NCBI GenBank assembly: GCA_030590405.1
Contig: JAUUYO010000183.1
Coordinates: forward strand, 1 to 6,898
Source: Kangiellaceae bacterium
GTDB taxonomy: Bacteria > Pseudomonadota > Gammaproteobacteria > Enterobacterales > Kangiellaceae
Direction of reading: 5' to 3'
Length of the DNA stretch: 6,898 bases
Numbering within the stretch: the first letter of the stretch is position 1; each line of letters opens with the position of its first letter. Under the pieces are notes generated by a model that did not search any database, was not told where the DNA came from, and worked only from the letters and a program-made list of their open reading frames with translations. Both the position numbers and the translations under genes were made by a program. Positions 5,879-6,898 of the stretch are shown here, in pieces.

Positions 5879-6397
5879 ATGAAACTCAACAAGAAAAAAA
5901 TAGCACTAGTAGTTTTTGCCGTAATAATAGCTGTTGGGTATGTGATACCAGAAAATTTGATAATTCCTGTTAAGGGAGCCAGCACTTCTGACTGGAATAA
6001 TAAGTCTTTTTGGTATGAGCCTTGGGGAAAATCTGGAGTTCATAAGGGCATAGATATCTTTGGCGACAAAGGTATGCCGCTTATGACTTCAAGTAAAGGT
6101 TGGGTGCTGTACACTGGAGAGCTTGTACTAGGCGGTAAAGTTGTACTGGTATTAGGGCCGAAATGGCGATTTCATTACTATGCTCACCTGGATAGTATTA
6201 TAACGAGCAGCATGAGCTTAATCAGCTCTGGAGATGTGATCGGGACTGTCGGTGACAGTGGAAATGCAAAAGGCAAAGCTCCTCATTTACACTATTCAAT
6301 AGTAACTGTAGTGCCGTATGTATGGCGCATAGATTTTGATAGTCAAGGATGGAAAAAAATGTTCTATTTAGATCCTAATAAAAAATTACGAGAGTAG
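5879..6397 (+). CDS. Membrane-anchored M23-family (LytM-type) metallopeptidase
   Basis: The protein has 172 residues. A basic start (MKLNKKK) and one hydrophobic helix (about 8-24) act as signal anchor or uncleaved signal, placing the domain in the periplasm. The M23 motifs are complete: H55-x3-D59 (HKGID), H103 in YAHLDS, and H136-L-H138 (PHLHYS). In this family the first His, the Asp and the last His bind zinc, and the other two His residues assist catalysis. The likely substrate is the peptide cross-links of peptidoglycan. With all ligands present it should be an active endopeptidase, not a degenerate EnvC/NlpD-type activator. It is short, with no LysM or coiled-coil region, so it is a minimal single-domain form. 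The start has only a weak AAAGAA upstream. It stands alone between unrelated genes; a cell-wall remodelling or cell-lysis role is possible but not shown. Confidence 0.85.
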   Translation: MKLNKKKIALVVFAVIIAVGYVIPENLIIPVKGASTSDWNNKSFWYEPWGKSGVHKGIDIFGDKGMPLMTSSKGWVLYTGELVLGGKVVLVLGPKWRFHYYAHLDSIITSSMSLISSGDVIGTVGDSGNAKGKAPHLHYSIVTVVPYVWRIDFDSQGWKKMFYLDPNKKLRE

Positions 6398-6409
6398 AAG
6401 TCGTGATGA

Positions 6410-6475
6410 ATGGTATAACCATACGCGGCTATCGAAAATTTACACTGCGTTTCAATTTCGAAAACGCTCGGCGTT
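6410..6475 (+). repeat. Intergenic inverted repeats, shared motif copy B
   Basis: This 101-base gap contains the palindrome ATGGT-ATA-ACCAT (6410-6422), GCGGCTAT (6425-6432), GCGTTT (6447-6452) facing AAACGC (6462-6467), and AACGCTCGGCGTT (6463-6475). ATTTCGAAAACG (6455-6466), followed three bases later by GGCGTT (6470-6475), repeats the element at 5444-5464 with 17 of 21 bases identical. It may be a terminator-less structural repeat or a degenerate recombination site. Confidence 0.35.
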
Positions 6476-6498
6476 CTTGTAAATAAAGGAAATATTTT

Positions 6499-6898
6499 AT
6501 GTATAAACTATCTTACGTTAAAAAATGTGCAGTTATTTTACTTTTAACTTCTAGCTTTCAAACCTTGAATGCTGAAGTTAATTCACAGAGTGACGAATAT
6601 ACGAAAGCAATTTCAAACCCTGAGCGCTTAGAAAGCGACCTAAAAATGGATCACAAGCGAAAACCTTCAATAGTTCTTCCGTTTAGTGAGGTTAAATCCG
6701 GAGATTCTGTTTTGGAGTTGGGGGCTGGAGGTGGTTACACGACAGAATTATTAGCAAGAATTGTGGGTAAATCTGGAAAAGTTTTTGCTCATCGATTATA
6801 TAATACAAAAAGGCTTGAGAATAATAGGCTACCAAACATTGTATCATTGCGTGATCACTCATTATTCGAATTGAGTGAAGTAATGAAAGAGAATAACG
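6499..6898 (+). CDS. Exported class I SAM-dependent methyltransferase (COG4798-like), 3' end outside window
   Basis: ATG 6499 follows AAGGAA (6486-6491) at seven bases. The visible 133 residues begin with a signal peptide (MYKLSYVKKC, hydrophobic 10-20, LNA|EV cleavage near residue 25), then a linker with the pattern A-I-S-N-P-E-R...D...R-K-P typical of the predicted methyltransferase group COG4798. SAM-binding motif I follows, VLELGAGGGYTTELLA (71-86), and then the second beta strand (GKVFAH). Class I methyltransferases bind S-adenosylmethionine in a Rossmann-like fold through this glycine-rich loop. A signal peptide on a SAM-dependent enzyme is odd, since SAM is cytoplasmic, but this family is known for it. 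The usual position of an acidic residue after motif I is held by His/Arg (AHRLYN), possibly a weakened cofactor site. The substrate is unknown. The gene continues past the window end. Confidence 0.82.
   Translation, partial: MYKLSYVKKCAVILLLTSSFQTLNAEVNSQSDEYTKAISNPERLESDLKMDHKRKPSIVLPFSEVKSGDSVLELGAGGGYTTELLARIVGKSGKVFAHRLYNTKRLENNRLPNIVSLRDHSLFELSEVMKENN

Overview
The window looks like chromosomal DNA of a fairly AT-rich Gammaproteobacterium, probably marine or aquatic. The evidence is a PilN/PilO-type pilus gene pair, Sec-type signal peptides of Gram-negative style, and RelE/ParE-type and HigA-type toxin-antitoxin remnants. I cannot name a genus. Every gene I support is on the + strand.

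Layout. Bases 1-894 hold the end of a pilus-assembly operon: a 5'-truncated PilN-like gene overlapping a PilO-like gene by ATGA. Bases 895-1050 are a non-coding leader with several inverted repeats. Bases 1051-4680 form the most interesting block: a secreted S1-family serine protease, then a small protein resembling a peptide-natural-product (RiPP) precursor that starts at a TTG codon, then a cobalamin-binding radical SAM enzyme of the RiPP-maturation type (CX7CX2C cluster motif). A promoter-like sequence sits between protease and precursor, and a long stem-loop captures the start codon of the radical SAM gene.

Bases 4681-6898 look like a small accessory island of one- or two-gene units, all in one direction. 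They are an intact addiction-module antitoxin with a broken RelE/ParE toxin (in-frame TAA plus an expanded ATTGAT hexanucleotide repeat), an orphan C-terminally altered HigA-like antitoxin, a membrane-anchored M23 (LytM-type) peptidase, and the start of an exported SAM-dependent methyltransferase that runs off the window. Two intergenic regions here share a motif, ATTTCGAAAACG-N3-GGCRTT, near imperfect inverted repeats. This is reminiscent of degenerate integron attC sites but not proven.

How the genes may work together. The precursor and radical SAM enzyme are probably co-transcribed; the enzyme would modify the peptide in the cytoplasm, most likely by C-methylation. The precursor has an N-terminal signal-like hydrophobic segment and the neighbouring protease is exported, so processing outside the cytoplasm is conceivable. 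The protease's S1 pocket does not look trypsin-specific, and no transporter is visible here. Linking the protease to the peptide is inference from adjacency only.
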